A stretch of DNA of 64,000 nucleotides, taken from positions 34,096-98,095 of the forward strand of contig NWUY0303637657.1 of the NCBI GenBank assembly GCA_004151065.3, in the 5' to 3' direction. Within the stretch, counting starts at the first letter, position 1. Each line of letters starts with the position of its first letter. The notes beneath the pieces were generated by a model. It worked only from the letters and a program-made list of their open reading frames with translations. It ran no database searches and had not been told where the DNA came from. The translations under genes were made by a program, and so were the position numbers. Source of the stretch: Larix sibirica. Taxonomy: Eukaryota > Streptophyta > Pinopsida > Pinales > Pinaceae. This document shows positions 11,807-23,589 of the stretch, in pieces.

Positions 11807-12159
11807 ATATGTCCAGGCCTATTCAAGTTCGACGGCATCCCGGAATGAATCACTCACAAACGTGCTAACTCACCTGATTGTGTAAACCTATAATTGTTTA
11901 CCTTCAATGTAAAGCTCCTCCATTGGGAAAATCACCTCTGTTCTTGGCCAGCGTAAGCTCACACAATGTATCCAGTGTCTCGTCTATGTGGCGGGTTCCT
12001 TGCGGGTATCGAGAGCGGTACTAATCCATCCTGGATCAAGCGTTAGCAGTACTAATCATGGGGGAAAATGTTAGCAATAAATAAACCATAATGAATGGGG
12101 CGTATGAAAGAATGAGTATGGGTAGAATGCATTAATGGGTGAATGCGGTCTAACTGTAA

Positions 12160-12205
12160 ATGCATGGATGCATGGATGGATGCGTGGATGGATGCAGTAA
12201 TGGAG
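12160..12205 (+). repeat. GGATG microsatellite-like tract
   Basis: Short imperfect tandem run of ATGCATGGATGCATGGATGG and GGATGGATGC units. Confidence 0.7.
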
Positions 12206-12399
12206 GGGTAGGGACACGGATTCAAAGTGAGTTTGTCAAGTGAGTGGTCACCAACGATTAGGGGTGATTTATTTGATGGATTGATTAAAGCGATGGGCAA
12301 CATAGTGGTGTGAGGTGGAGCGCTCTAACATAAGGATAAAATTTGCACGAAAGCCGGCATGGATATTAGAAACTATTAATACACTAAGAGCCACTACCT

Positions 12400-12660
12400 C
12401 ATTCCTGGACATGGTGTATTGAGAACTGTTAACGCACATAGAATTGCTTCCTGTGCACGTCGAGCTGGTAACGCACATAGAATGACACCTTGATTTCTGG
12501 GCACGTGGTTTTCAAACTGGTAGCGTATAACTACATCAAAATGGCACCATAAAATGGGTAATGCACAATAAGCATAACTTCCTCCTTCCAGGCATGGTAA
12601 ATCGGAAACAGGTAGAGTATAACAACTCCTTTTGTGTACGGGGGATCTACGACAGGTCAC
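12400..12660. repeat. Degenerate tandem repeat, unit about 45-60 bp
   Basis: Successive blocks begin GTTAACGCACATAGAAT, GGTAACGCACATAGAATG, GGTAGCGTATAAC, GGTAATGCACAATAAGC and GGTAGAGTATAACAAC. Each is followed by CTTC/CTCC-type phrases and a GGCAC(A/G)TGG- or GGCATGG-like end. This gives five diverged units in 260 bp. A weaker relative lies near 10500-10570. No frame is conserved across units. Confidence 0.55.
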
Positions 12661-15600
12661 GTACTCACTGTCAATACATATAAATGTTCTTGCCTTACAT
12701 TCTATAATTAAACTAAATCTATTAGAATATCCACAACGATGAACCTTGACTATTGAGCATAAGTTCCATACTTAGCCTAGCCTTGAACGAAAAAGAAGCC
12801 GGTTTTTTACGGTATAGAAATTAGCTTTCTTTCAACTTTTTGACCTAATAAGGTAATAACCCTAGAAGGGTAATAGCATTAGTTCATGTCAATTAGCCCT
12901 AATGTAATAGCTCTAGTCTTAGCATTAGTCTGGACTGCCTATGTACTTGTATTGAATGAAAGCCATATTTCGTAAACAAAGTAGAGTAAGGCCTTGTAAC
13001 TTGCCTACAGTAATAGCTTAAAAGTCTTAGTAACTTGCCCCAAGGTCTTAGTTAGCGAGAGACTGCCAGCGGAATTCGTTTATATTACGATGCACAAAAT
13101 TCCTTTTATATTCAATATTACGATGCACCTTCTTAGTCCCTTCTGTTGTGAACATGTGGACCTTATCCATTGGTATGGTTTGAATGGGTATCCAGTGGTG
13201 AACTTATATATTGTCTGTAGAGTAAGGTTGTCCCATACAGTAAAAACTATTATAGCTGTAGTATAATTAGCCTTAGTAAGTTCCTTAGCAAGCGGTACTA
13301 GCCATAAGGTAAGTATAGAAGTGTAGTCCCACTTGTCACCATAGATATAAAAAGATAGCTTCATAGAGTGAACGAATAAGTCTTAGGTAAGGTATATAGT
13401 CTTAAGAAACACAGTGGACTAGCTCCCGTCTTAGCCCTATCTATGGACTGCCCAATGGACACTCTTTTTTATTAAGACACTAGGTGGCTGTTGACTTCTG
13501 GCATCTGTGTGGGATTAATTGGTGGGCTCTTTGGGTAAGTTTGATTCTTCCAGCTTCCTCAATCAATATCGTCTGTTGGTAGGCTCAATTGGGTATGCTC
13601 ATTATGTAAACAACATGCTCAATGTATTAAGTTATTGCCTACGCCGAACTTGGTAGGAGGCCATCGATCAATCACAATATCTGAGAATATCAGCTCTGGT
13701 GGTAACTTGCTTGGCTGCAATGTGTGAGTTTGGGAGCAAAAAACCTAAGAACCCCCCAACCCTTTGTTCTTATTATTGCATTATATATGTAATTATACGA
13801 CAATCAGCTAAGTTCTCATGTTGCACCATCATTCGCACTCTGCTCCTCCTTCCTTTAATTTCATTGCATTTAAACGCCTGATCACCACCCATGCTCAGCT
13901 GCTCAAATTGAATATTAACGTAAGTAACAGCATGAATGGTTTATGCCTAATGGCTTATTTTGTTGGGCTTGGCCGGCTAAAGGTTGGAGGTGAATGGCTT
14001 AAGGTGGGAGGCTCCTGGTGAGAGGCTTCTGACCCTTGGTAAAAGGTTGAAAGCTGAAAGTTTCTTTTCAAAGATGTTGTCCATCAAAAGAAGGAGGGCA
14101 AGGCAAATTTTGGTAATATATATATAATATATATTTGCAAGTATGAGGCTAATCTATGTCTATGCACTTAGTTCCATGGTTAGAAAGAGGTGGAAGGTTC
14201 AAGGGAGGGTTGAGGAATAAGAAGTTGCCTGCTTCCGTTGGTAACGCCTTTCTCGGAAGATGTAATCAAGGGGATAAAGTCTGATCAATCAATGCCTCTC
14301 TTGTAAGTTGTTTAACCGTCCGCCTGTTGTTTCCCGGTGTTGGCAGGTGGGGCTGGTATCTCTGCAGGTGTGTGATTCAGATATTTGTCCAGGATGGGGG
14401 GGGACGATATCACCTACACACTGGACATGAAATAGTAGTACCGGCAGTGGATAACCACCGCTTACTTGGGGGGTCGACGACCAGCAGCATCGAACCTGGA
14501 TCTAGTAGTAGTGACAAAGAATCCTGGGTGGGGCATCACTCACTGGTGTTTTTATTGGAATAGCGCTAGTGGAATTAGATCCGGGAAGCTACATGTTTTA
14601 AGGTGCACCTCTTCGGAACCTTAATGACCCACTCACTGGCCTCAATCACCTCATTACATAAACTAAACCTAACCTGATAGTGGTTATAGTGCCAACCCCT
14701 AACGGTTGTGGAACCTCATATAGTATGTTAGATTGGACCTGGACAAGTTCAACGTCTATATCGGGTTTCATATATGGAGAACAACCTGACATGGCTATTA
14801 TAGATAAAACATTCTGAAATGATATAGTTTTTTCTTATCATTATTGCAACAATTGGAACTCAAGTGGATTCGATGTAACGCCCGATGGATATCCTCCCAC
14901 GGACTCATATGCTGCAAGTTACTACCGATGCATCTCCCACGAACTAATGGGCTAATGCTGCACATTACAAACAGTGAGTGGTGGCTATCCCACGGACTAA
15001 TGCTGGACGTTACCGAGCCACAGAAACATTTGAATAAATAAGTCTCCGCCGGGCCTCACCCCCAACTAAGATGGAATTGGAAAGGTTGCAAGGGAGAGAG
15101 CAAATTAAGGAAATTGCATTCTGACTTATCCAATACTATAAAGTGGTGTACACTTTGGGTGGGTGCTATAGCAGGCTCTACAATTTCTTTTAGTTCAAAG
15201 GGAATCTACTACCTATAACAGACCGACGAACCAGGTGTACCTCCGGGGGATAAAAGAGGGGAGTGAGATAAATAGGCGTTCACATCCCGCATGAATGAAT
15301 CCGTGCGTAGTAGATCCATTGGCAACGGGAGATCCTTCAACACTTGCGCATTAGTCCTGGGCATTATAGCCTTCCCTCTCGTAACTTACCAGTACGGAAC
15401 AGAATCGTTCCTTCCTCCTCCTTTTTTACTAAAAGGAAAGGGGCTTAACACAGGAAGCCTCATAGATTAAGAATAAGAAAAAGACCCTGAAGCACCAGGT
15501 AATCCTGGGGAAAGTATCATCTGAAAGGGGGTGTTGCCAAGCCCAGGTTTTAGCTAGTATCATTTCCCAAAGTTGCGAGAAAAAGAAAAGTAACTGGCTT

Positions 15601-16410
15601 ATCTAGGTAGCTTGATTGGTGGGTGGGAACGCCGCTTATATAGGGAAAAAGCAAAAGCTGTCGAAATATCGGGGAAAGTGTTCTTATCCTTAATAAACAC
15701 AGAATTTAGAGGTAAGGAAGAGTAATAAAGTGGGTTTCATGCCATTCTATGCCGGGTCTATAGTGGTACCTCCCTAAGATAAAATCATCAAGTGGTGCTA
15801 ACAGGTCTAGGTAGTACATTGGGTAACTATCATCAGGTGGGTAGCAGACATGAAATGAAAAGCAGGTAGGTCTCTTAGCACCTAGCAGTGGGTTCTTCTA
15901 ATGGAGGATGAAGAGTAGAGGCTTGGCCAACCCAATAAGTTAATATGTTATACCTCTAATAAATAAAGATTGTGCTGTATCCCCGCCCCGATTCCTTTCT
16001 TACTGGCTTCAGCCAAGGGTTGGTTGGTAAGGGATAAAGAAAACTCCCTCCCTACATCAAAACTGTAAGGTATCCAGTAGCCCACCCAGGGTGTAAGTCT
16101 AAACCTTTAATATCCGTGCGCTGTTATAAAGTTAATACAAATGTTATAAAAGTGCCTATCCCCTCCCTTCAAGCAAGATGATCTAAAAGCTCTGCCGCTT
16201 GGTCCGTAAATTCCGAAAAGCTTCTTAAATGCAATTCAAAATAGATCAAATATACCCAGAATAATAATTCAGTAAGTGTTCTGGAAGCTGTATCGCTCGC
16301 GAATCTAAGGCGTCTAGGGGGTACTACGTGATGGTTATATGTGAGTGGGGTAGTATTACAGGCGATGGGGTAGTTTTCTCCTGTCCTGAGAAGAAAAACT
16401 TATAGCTGTT
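12661..16410. other. Gene-free stretch
   Basis: No gene could be recognised. The phrase family AGTCTTAGTAACTTGCC recurs between 12850 and 13060. An AT-only run (TATATATATAATATATAT) lies near 14120. A copy of GGACAAGTTCAACGTC plus TATATC (29-bp motif family) lies at 14733-14780. From 14870 to 15010 the phrases CTCCCACGGACT/CTCCCACGAACTAATG repeat three times. Short frames here have no recognisable domains. Confidence 0.4.
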
Positions 16411-16483
16411 CCCACTAAGCGATTAATTCAAGAAGTGTTATAAGGCAGGTCTAGTGATTCAGGCGGGTAACTAACTAGAAGGT
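16411..16483 (+). repeat. 65-90 bp dispersed repeat (family C), copy 1
   Basis: Core order: CACTAAGCGATTAATTCAAG, AAGTGTTATAAGG, CAGGTCTAGTGATTCAGG, CGGGTAACTA. At least five further copies share the order CTAAGC..ATT, GT.(G/T)TATAGG, AGGTCTAG.TCT and AGGTGG(G/A): 16684-16760, 20650-20705, 20745-20815, 21085-21151 and 61165-61246. Non-coding. Confidence 0.55.
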
Positions 16484-16683
16484 GTAGGCATTAAAAGATG
16501 GGTCTATTCCTTCCTAAAATGCAGTGTATTCTAAGGGATGAATCATATAGGCAAGACTTCCTCCTCAGCGGGAACACTAGGTATGGTACCCAGAGCATCC
16601 ATCTGAAAGCAAGTTGAAGCTTGTGCTGCTGTATGCCCACCCATCCTATCCCATTCTGTAGAAGTCGGATAGCAGTATCCCCG

Positions 16684-16760
16684 CTAAGCAATTCCTTAAG
16701 CGAGGGTGTGTTATAGGGTGAACAGGTCTAGGTCTTAAGGTGGATAGGTTTATATGGTAA
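16684..16760 (+). repeat. Family C repeat, copy 2
   Basis: CTAAGCAATTCCTTAAGCG, TGTTATAGGG, AACAGGTCTAGGTCTTAAGG, TGGATAGG. Same order and strand as copy 1, 267 bp further on. Confidence 0.55.
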
Positions 16761-17029
16761 GGCAAGGGTAAAAAGGGTGAAATGACTAGCATGATGCCTC
16801 GCCTCAACTACGAAGCGTCATTCCTAGCCGAAGCATTCAAAGTAAGATAAGTAGTCTGAGGTGGTTCTGATCTTGTCCCGTCCTGAAACCATAATATAAG
16901 AAAAGGGTAGTTAATAGCGGTCCCTCCTAATATTAAGAAAGGCAAGTGTGAGCATCATATCCTAGCGATGCAGTATGAAGCCCATCCAACATAAGGTTCT
17001 CTGATTACCAATCATCCATCCAGCCACCA

Positions 17030-17146
17030 TGTCTCTAAAGTTAAGGCTGTTTAGATTCAATCTATCCGGGACAAGTTCCACACGATATCTCTCAGCTGCT
17101 AAAAGGAAACCTTATCTCTCGGCTAATGGACCCATCCAGAATTGCT
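17030..17146 (+). repeat. Direct repeat D, copy 1
   Basis: About 117 bp beginning TGTCTCTAAAGTTAAGGCTG and ending near GCTAATGGACCCATCCAG plus AATT. The copy at 17286-17407 repeats the same text with small indels. The first 40-odd bases are almost unchanged. Confidence 0.75.
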
Positions 17147-17285
17147 AATGTAAAGGCATAGGTACAACAAGTCCTCGATAATAAATCCACCATCCCATCA
17201 AGCCATGTGATCCAACCATTGGCAGGGGGAGCAAGGTAAGCTACAAAAGTTTATACCCTCCCTCGTTGAATCGATAATCCAGCGG

Positions 17286-17407
17286 TGTCTCTAAAGTTAA
17301 GGCTGTTTAGATTCAATCTATCTGGCCGGGGCAGTTCCACACAATATATATCCTCTCTGCTAAAGGTAACCTGCCCCTCTGAGCTAATGGACCATCCAGC
17401 AATTCTC
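17286..17407 (+). repeat. Direct repeat D, copy 2
   Basis: Second copy of the 17030-17146 repeat, offset by 256 bp, in direct orientation. It differs by short insertions (for example TGGCC after CTATC). Confidence 0.75.
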
Positions 17408-18110
17408 GATCATGGGAAGCATTGATGGTTCGATCAACAAAAACTTGACGTTTAATGGCATGCATTGGTAGTAAGGGGCTCTGGTCTGTGAATGAATGAT
17501 GTATCCTGGCAATAGTTCATTGAGAGAAAGGTACGAAGTGTTTCTCCTGTGGGGGGTTGTAAGCTTCCACACTCTGTTGGGGTATCCACTCTGTCTGCCC
17601 CGAAGAGCAAGTTGGGTCTTGTGGGGTGGGTCTGTTGATTCTAAAAAAGCTTCTGAAACGCGGTGTTGTCTCGCTCCGCACCTCGGTTCTTAGGCTTATG
17701 GATCAACCGGGTTCTCGAAATCACATTTATAAGAAGCCAAATTGCCAATTTAATACAAGTGCGGGTGAGGGACGAAATCAAAGTCATCTCCCTCAAAGCA
17801 AGTCCGGTCATTTGGTTCCTTCCGGTCAATTCCGAAAACGTGTTCTGAGTTGAAAACTATAATTTGTATGAAGTGAAATTTATTTATTTAAGAATTCCCT
17901 CCGCCTTGGGCTTCGCGCCTTCATCCGGTAAGTCGAGGGTCGTAGAGAGCTTGCTCGGTAGGGCTGGTTTCCTTTTCCTTTTTGTTTCTCAAGAATCCCA
18001 GTAAGGAGCCTTTCCATGCACGCACGTATCCACTCACATCTCTAAAATAGGGAGGGGTTGGGTAAAGGGTTGAAATGCAGCTTTATTTCCCGCATCGGTA
18101 ATGACGTATA
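17408..18110. other. Unassigned stretch with overlapping frames
   Basis: Between 17496 and 17853 several frames of 60-75 codons overlap on both strands, which shows an absence of stops more than a gene. No domain could be recognised. The rest, to 18110, holds nothing I can name. Confidence 0.35.
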
Positions 18111-18262
18111 TAAAAGCATAATCAGTTTCAACTGGATTCCCATCAGCATCATCCCCAGCTTCTTCCTCAGTTCCCAGATAAGTTCCATCAGCAGTTAGAG
18201 CTGCACTATGACCAGCAATCCCAGCATTCGAACTAGCCTAATTCCCATAAGCAAAAGGAAGC
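18111..18262 (-). other. Ala/Gly/Ser/Thr-rich frame fragment
   Basis: Read on the minus strand from about 18260, one frame gives FAYGN, a stop, then ASSNAGIAGHSAALTADGTY followed by an acidic stretch (GTEEEAGDDADG) and NPVETDYAF. The AGIAG and LTA(D/G) phrases resemble GIAGSNAAN and ALTAGRSADGT in the 7.4-7.9 kb frame. Codons are again mostly GCT, ACT and GGT/GGA. It is interrupted by a stop and has no clear start. Function unknown. Confidence 0.3.
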
Positions 18263-18304
18263 ATATAGACGATCTCAGCTTCAGTGCCGTACGATATAAG
18301 TATC

Positions 18305-18412
18305 AGTACCGTACGACATATAGTGAATGACTGGTAACTGATGCTGAAGGCGTATACTGTCTGATCTGTCTTCTCTCTATCTACTACCAGTCACTATATG
18401 TCGTACGGTACT
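18305..18412. repeat. Long imperfect inverted repeat (hairpin)
   Basis: The left arm at 18305-18336 starts AGTACCGTACGACATATAGT. The right arm at 18385-18412 ends ACTATATGTCGTACGGTACT, its reverse complement. The arms pair over about 28 bp, with a 4-base bulge (GAAT) in the left arm and a loop of about 48 bases. A diverged direct copy of the arm core (TGCCGTACGATATAAG) lies just upstream at about 18285. No T-run follows, so a simple terminator is unlikely. Confidence 0.75.
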
Positions 18413-20280
18413 TCTACTGGATAGTTGGGTTGCAGCATTAGCAGAAGATTCATTTATCTATCCATATGGGAATTTGGGTAGTTAGAAGGGCGGGGCGGCC
18501 GTGTCAACTTGATTGGGGGGAACTAGTTAATGGGGCCTTTTTGATTGGAGCCCCTTTACTTTTTTATTCTGACGCCCAGGCCCAAGGCGCGAGGAACATT
18601 ACTAATGGATTTCTTTCTCTATACCAAATACGAAGTGCTTCCCCTGGTGGATCAATATCCCTCGAACCCCTCAACCCACGGGTTTCATATCATAAAAACC
18701 CGCGTATCAGAACAGAGGCTTTTCGCTTCGACCCTTGACTTGAGGATTCAGGCGCCTAGGCCCAAGCCGTAGGGACAATGAAGAAATAATCTATTGACCT
18801 AAAGACAAATTCCGAGTTTGAGCGGGCACCCCAATGAATCATACCTTTAATAACCCCCAGCCGGGCACCCACTTCGTTACTTTAGCAAATACGCCTTTAG
18901 CGAAGGCTTTTCTATTTACCAGAACCACGACAAAAGAAGACCCAACTTACTCTTCAGGTAATGTACTTTAACGAATAGGCTCCGCTCCTCACCTGCTTAA
19001 GCTTATAACTTATGCCCCCGCACCTTAGAGGAAGGGGAATCACCTTAAATGCGAGAGCTTCAGTTATTTTGCTAAATAGAAATGAAATTTTTAGACCCCA
19101 GTGCGCCTCTAACACTGGAGAAACAAGGACCCGGAAGGGACTCATCTGAGGTACGAGGGTGATCGGCCTTTGCTTTAATCAAAAACGCATAGAATTAGAA
19201 GGTTTTTGGCATCAACCGGAACCACATAAAGATAGCATATTCATCAAATCATTGGGTTATCTTATATGTGACCAACTCCCATCTCTGGATAACCTTTCTT
19301 ATTTCTAGGAGTTTACCCTTCCCAACTTTTTGCCTGCCCCCAAACCAGACCAGATAGGTGCCACGAGACGTAATACCCTTGTTTCATACTGCCAGCCAGC
19401 CCTAGATCCTTTCTATTTTAAGTAAGGGCTTCTTCACATAGATAGAAGATCGAGCTGCATGGGCTTCAATACCACAACATAGCAGCATTCAGTTACATAA
19501 CACTGACTTCATTATTCTCCTACCTACTATTGACTATTCTTCCGGCCGAGCGCCTATACTATTCAGGAGTTAGAACCAACTGGTAGGGAATCCGCTATTT
19601 GGCTCAAGAAAACAGAGAGTTTTCAACCTCGATGGAACAATATGTCTCCCAACCCTGATAGGTGCCCCGATACATAGGACCCATGTGCTACAAGGAATCA
19701 CTAGTTGAACTCTAAAAAGCATCAGCAGAGCAGGATGGGATCAGACTACCTCTTACCCTTACCTTGAAACCTGAATCCTAGGAAATGAAGTGGAAGCGCG
19801 CGAAAATAGCCTAGCCTTTATTATAATCAGTTTTTACCTCATCTGCCCAAGCCTAGAAGTTACCTGCCGAACCCAACAACACTCAGTGACTCTGCTAAAC
19901 TCCACTCCCTCGTAGTTCACTAAAATGCATAACCTTATAGTACCTTACTGAACCCCAAAAATCCCTTGCCCAACCCCGACCAGCCAGTTTGATATGGATG
20001 GAAATCCTTTCTACGAGCCTTCTTATGCATAGTCTTTTAGTAACTCGTGCTTTCTTTGGTCGGGCATTCATCCACTGGGTCTCGAACTTTTAGTTTGCTT
20101 TAGCCAAATAGCTGATTGAATGCATGTAAGGTTCTTCCCATCCATCCAGCCGTGCCCTCGCTTCAAGCAAGATATCAAAGCCACACTTCGTCCCTAGAGA
20201 CGGTAAATTGAAGGCGGAGTGGTGGCCGCCAGGGAAAGACCCAGATATAAGGCCAGGTTTTCGCTAGTGAATTTACCAGT
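18413..20280. other. Gene-free stretch, overlapping unassigned frames at its start
   Basis: At 18466-18772 two plus-strand frames of 90 and 75 codons overlap, and neither matches a domain I know. From 18800 to 20280 the sequence is non-coding. Confidence 0.35.
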
Positions 20281-20509
20281 AGCTCACTAAGCAAGCAAGC
20301 CGTCTTTCAAAGAGAATCTGGCTGAATGCGTATGATGCGTATAATTAGGCAGTAAGTAAGTTAAACCAATAAAAGACCATGGCATGGGGATACAGGGTTC
20401 ATAGTAAGAGTGCCTGCCACTTTGTCTCTCAATATTTTCATCAAGTGTTATTGAAGCCCGTACAAGAAGCTCTATCCGAATGCCCGTGTGCATTAATTTT
20501 ATTTTCTGT

Positions 20510-20609
20510 GAACGCCTGTGACTGCTGTATCGAAAGCTAAGGCGTGTGATAAGAAGGCGGCAGCAGTGTATCAAGTGCTGTTGGGCAGTAAGAAATAAAA
20601 AGGGTAAGG
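20510..20609 (+). repeat. Dispersed repeat, pair B copy 2
   Basis: Second copy of the element at 9498-9613, beginning GAACGCCTGTGACTGCTGT and shorter by about 16 bases. It directly precedes a group of family C repeats. Confidence 0.6.
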
Positions 20610-20649
20610 TTTATCCGGTACTTATAAGAGAAGGTAAGAAGGTATAAGC

Positions 20650-21151
20650 AGTGCTTCCTAAGCAATTAATTAGGTGGTATAGGTAGAAAGGTCTAGGGTA
20701 AGGCACGAAGTGATCCGGTCCTTATAATATAAGGTATAGTGCAGTAGCAACTAAGCCTTCACGAAGTTCGTAGTATAGGGAGACCAGGTCTAGTTCTGAA
20801 GGTGGTAAAAGAGAAAGGGGGTAGGTATATTTCTTCCTAGCAATGCAGTCTGAACGCCCCGCCCGTTCAAGAGCTCCATGTGAAAGCCCCCCTTCCTTTG
20901 CATTCAATGCTGTAAGTCTAAGTAAGGCAGGCAGTAGTATCTATCTATAAGTGGGTAGAACAGATGGTTGTTGGTAGCACGAACATGAGCAAGTGGGCAT
21001 CCATATCTTGGCAATGCTGGCTGTCTTAATGAATCAATCATATTGGTTGGGGTTAAGCCCGGCCCAAAAAGATCAATAGTGCAACCCCCCCTAAGCATTC
21101 ATTCAGGAAGTGGTATAGGTCTAAAGGTCTAGGTCTTAAGATGGGTGGATT
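20650..21151 (+). repeat. Cluster of family C repeats (three copies)
   Basis: Three copies of the 65-90 bp repeat on one strand. One at about 20654 reads CTAAGCAATTAATTAGGTGG. One at about 20748 reads CTAAGCCTTCACGAAG and has AGGTCTAGTTCTGAAGGTGG. One at about 21088 reads CTAAGCATTCATTCAGG and has GGTCTAGGTCTTAAGATGGG. The stretches between them also look like relatives of 15.8-16.8 kb. Confidence 0.5.
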
Positions 21152-21536
21152 AGTAGGTGTTCAACCATAAAGTTCAGGCAAGTAATAAGCCTAACTTCGT
21201 TCCTCAAGAAGGTGTGATTGAAGCCTGCCCGTATGCCTATCCTATCCGTCCAACAGCTCTATCTATGTGAAGTAAGCCCTTCCTTCTCCTTCTATCCTAT
21301 CTGATCAATCCAACGCTTGCTGGTAGTACCCAGCATAAATCTTAAAGCAAGTAGCAGGTCTGTAAATGCTGTCTGGCTGGCTGGAATAGGTGGAACAGCT
21401 TTACGATAAGTAATCGTCGGTGCAAGGCTGTTTGGGACGTGTCTGTAAGTTGTAAGGTCAGGTAGTTGGTAATCATCGCAGCATGCTCAAGCAAGTGTGA
21501 TTCCAGAAATTAAGTAGATAAATAAAAAGGGTTAAA

Positions 21537-21578
21537 CTTGACTTGGCTTGACTTGACTGGGTTTGATCTGATTTGATG
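21537..21578 (+). repeat. Short CTTGACTTGG tandem tract
   Basis: Imperfect run of CTTGACTTGG, CTTGACTTGA, CTGGGTTTGA and TCTGATTTGA units of about 10 bp. Confidence 0.6.
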
Positions 21579-22397
21579 GACCATCCCTTAGTGGACGTGA
21601 CCTGATGCTGACCTTATCCGAAAAGGAATATGGATGAACGCTCCTAACCAACCTGGGGATCCTTCCACCTACGATAGGTAAGCTCGATGAAGGCTTATAA
21701 CCTACCTGGGGCAATTGATCTGGCCATTGATTTCCGGCCTTGCGAATGATTTCGTACCTTGCTTATCTTTATCTGTCTGTGACCGTTGCTCGTTCCTGCC
21801 TGATGGAGGCGTGTTGCGGGCCGCCATTGCTTATTGGTAGCGGTAGGAGGGAGCGGGTGGGGTGATCCTTGTATTGAAGACCAACCACTTGGCATTTCAT
21901 TTAATTCGATGGGGACGTAGCGAAGCGCTTACTGTAATATTATATGTACGGAAAGAAATACTACTATATATAGCCCGTTACTCATGCTCCTACCTCTAGC
22001 TCGGCACTCCAGGCTCTCAGTACCAATTATCTATGGGCATTCCCGACTGATCATGGTTCGTATCGGTGAGTATCAGTTTAAGGATCACATGTTCCTTTTG
22101 GCTGTCCCTGGTGTTCGTATCTGCTGTTGTTACGCCTGTGGTTACGGTAACGATGGGATGTGTGTAACGCTAGGTCGTAGCGGGTAGTAGTGTGTTATGG
22201 GGAGTATCAGTGGGAGCCTACTGAAGACTTATTGTCCGATGCACTGTTTGGTTATGAAGGTTGATTGGGTGCACTGTCCCATGGGTCAGGTTGATTGCTG
22301 GTATGCGAGTCATTATGTGCGATCCGCTGCTATTGTAGGTATAGCCCAAGGGTTAGCTTTTTTTGAGCTGAACATAGCATATAGTTAACCCCATTGT
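21579..22397. other. Non-coding DNA, nothing recognised
   Basis: Frames of 63-67 codons at 21984-22388 show no domain. They contain repeated GGTATC, GTATCAGT and TATCGGTGAG phrases, so the tract may be another diverged local repeat. Confidence 0.35.
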
Positions 22398-23472
22398 CTA
22401 TAGGACAATTCTTGGCGTAGCTGTCTGTATCTGAAAACTGAGTAATTCTTTTCTTTCCTTATAATAGACATAATCATGCCCAAGGATCATATTGAAATAT
22501 AACGGGCCCTCCATAACTATAACATCAATATAGAAAATCTTCCCACCTAATGAAATAGGAAACTGAGGAAGAATCCCCAAAGGTTCACTAGATCTTCTAT
22601 CAAAAGTTAGCAGCTGACTGGTGGCTGACACAAAGTTGGTAGAACCTATAGCTTTCCAAGCAGTGGAAGATCAAATACTAGCAGAGGCTCCTTAATCTAC
22701 TATACATAAGAACATGTTATATTATTTAAGTTAAGTACTTCTTTAACCATTATTTGGAACAGTGTAGAAGATGGGAGGTGAGGCCTAGCTATACTATTCC
22801 AATAAGAGGAATAAATACTAGGGCTTGGGGGAGGGAGTGTACTCGAAGTGACTGGTATGCCCCCTTGTCTAGAAGATTCTGGAATAGTAGTAAAGAAAAT
22901 GCATTCATCAACTGCATAACCCTTAATGGGAAGAGTGGGATCAACCAAAGGTTGTTCAGTAAAGGGCTACTGGGAAATAACTGGTAAGTGCTGCTGGGCA
23001 ACGACACTATCTTTAAACCTTCATGCAACCTCCTTTATATTAGGGCAATGACGAGTGAGGTGTTCACCCATACATAACTTACAAGGAAATTTGACTTTCA
23101 TTTTATCTATCTTGCCCCAACCATATTTTCATTGGTTGATAACTTACTCCCATCTTGAATTGTAGCTACTTGTAGCTTGCCCTCAGCTTTACCCGTAGTG
23201 GCTATTATTTGCTTGTCTCCATCATGACTTGCAATGGATGGTGACGTGTCCCCTAGGCTTCACTTCTTTTTATTCTTCTGACCCCTTCTAGATTTCTGGT
23301 TACTAGGAGTTACATGTTCACTAGATGAGGTAGGAAAAGTAGAAACCTGGGTAGTTTTGACATGGGAAAAAATCCCGTCGTCAACTAGGGGAGATGCCCG
23401 ATCGAAAGTCCCAATTAGACTCTCTCTCCTTTGGTATGGTAAATTCCATCGGTATGTTGGCCTGGTTTCCAC
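22398..23472 (-). pseudogene. Ty3/gypsy-type gag-protease remnant
   Basis: Read on the minus strand, a Ser/Thr/Lys-rich tail (23472-23260) is followed at about 23095-23050 by a zinc-knuckle-like motif (CKLCMGEHLTRHC). This is the short CX2CX3HX4C form seen in many plant gypsy elements, which usually differs from the retroviral CX2CX4HX4C. A Pro/Ser-rich linker follows (22987-22700). At 22631-22398 a protease-like segment contains FDRRSSEPLGI, the phrase LPQFPISLGGKIFYIDV and the characteristic MILGHDYVY. In the intact family such a protease cleaves the polyprotein in the particle. The frame shifts several times and neither RT nor LTRs are found, so it is a dead fragment. The order here (zinc knuckle, then protease) is canonical, unlike the neighbouring element at 23.6-25.6 kb on the other strand. 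Confidence 0.75.
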
Positions 23473-23589
23473 TCTAAGATGTTTATTACCTACTCTTAAG
23501 AGCAGGGTTCCTAAAAAGTTAGAAGTCCTAAAATCAGTCCTAAGCTAAAAAAGAAATAGAAAATATAAGCTACTATAATCTAACCTATC

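Noticed and set aside
17496-17853. Possible mitochondrial ribosomal or membrane protein gene
   Set aside because: The translations of all open frames were compared mentally with plant mitochondrial proteins and none fitted.
18466-18772. Two overlapping plus-strand ORFs of 90 and 75 codons
   Set aside because: Both phases are open over the same G+C-richer tract and neither shows a domain, so coding cannot be argued for either.
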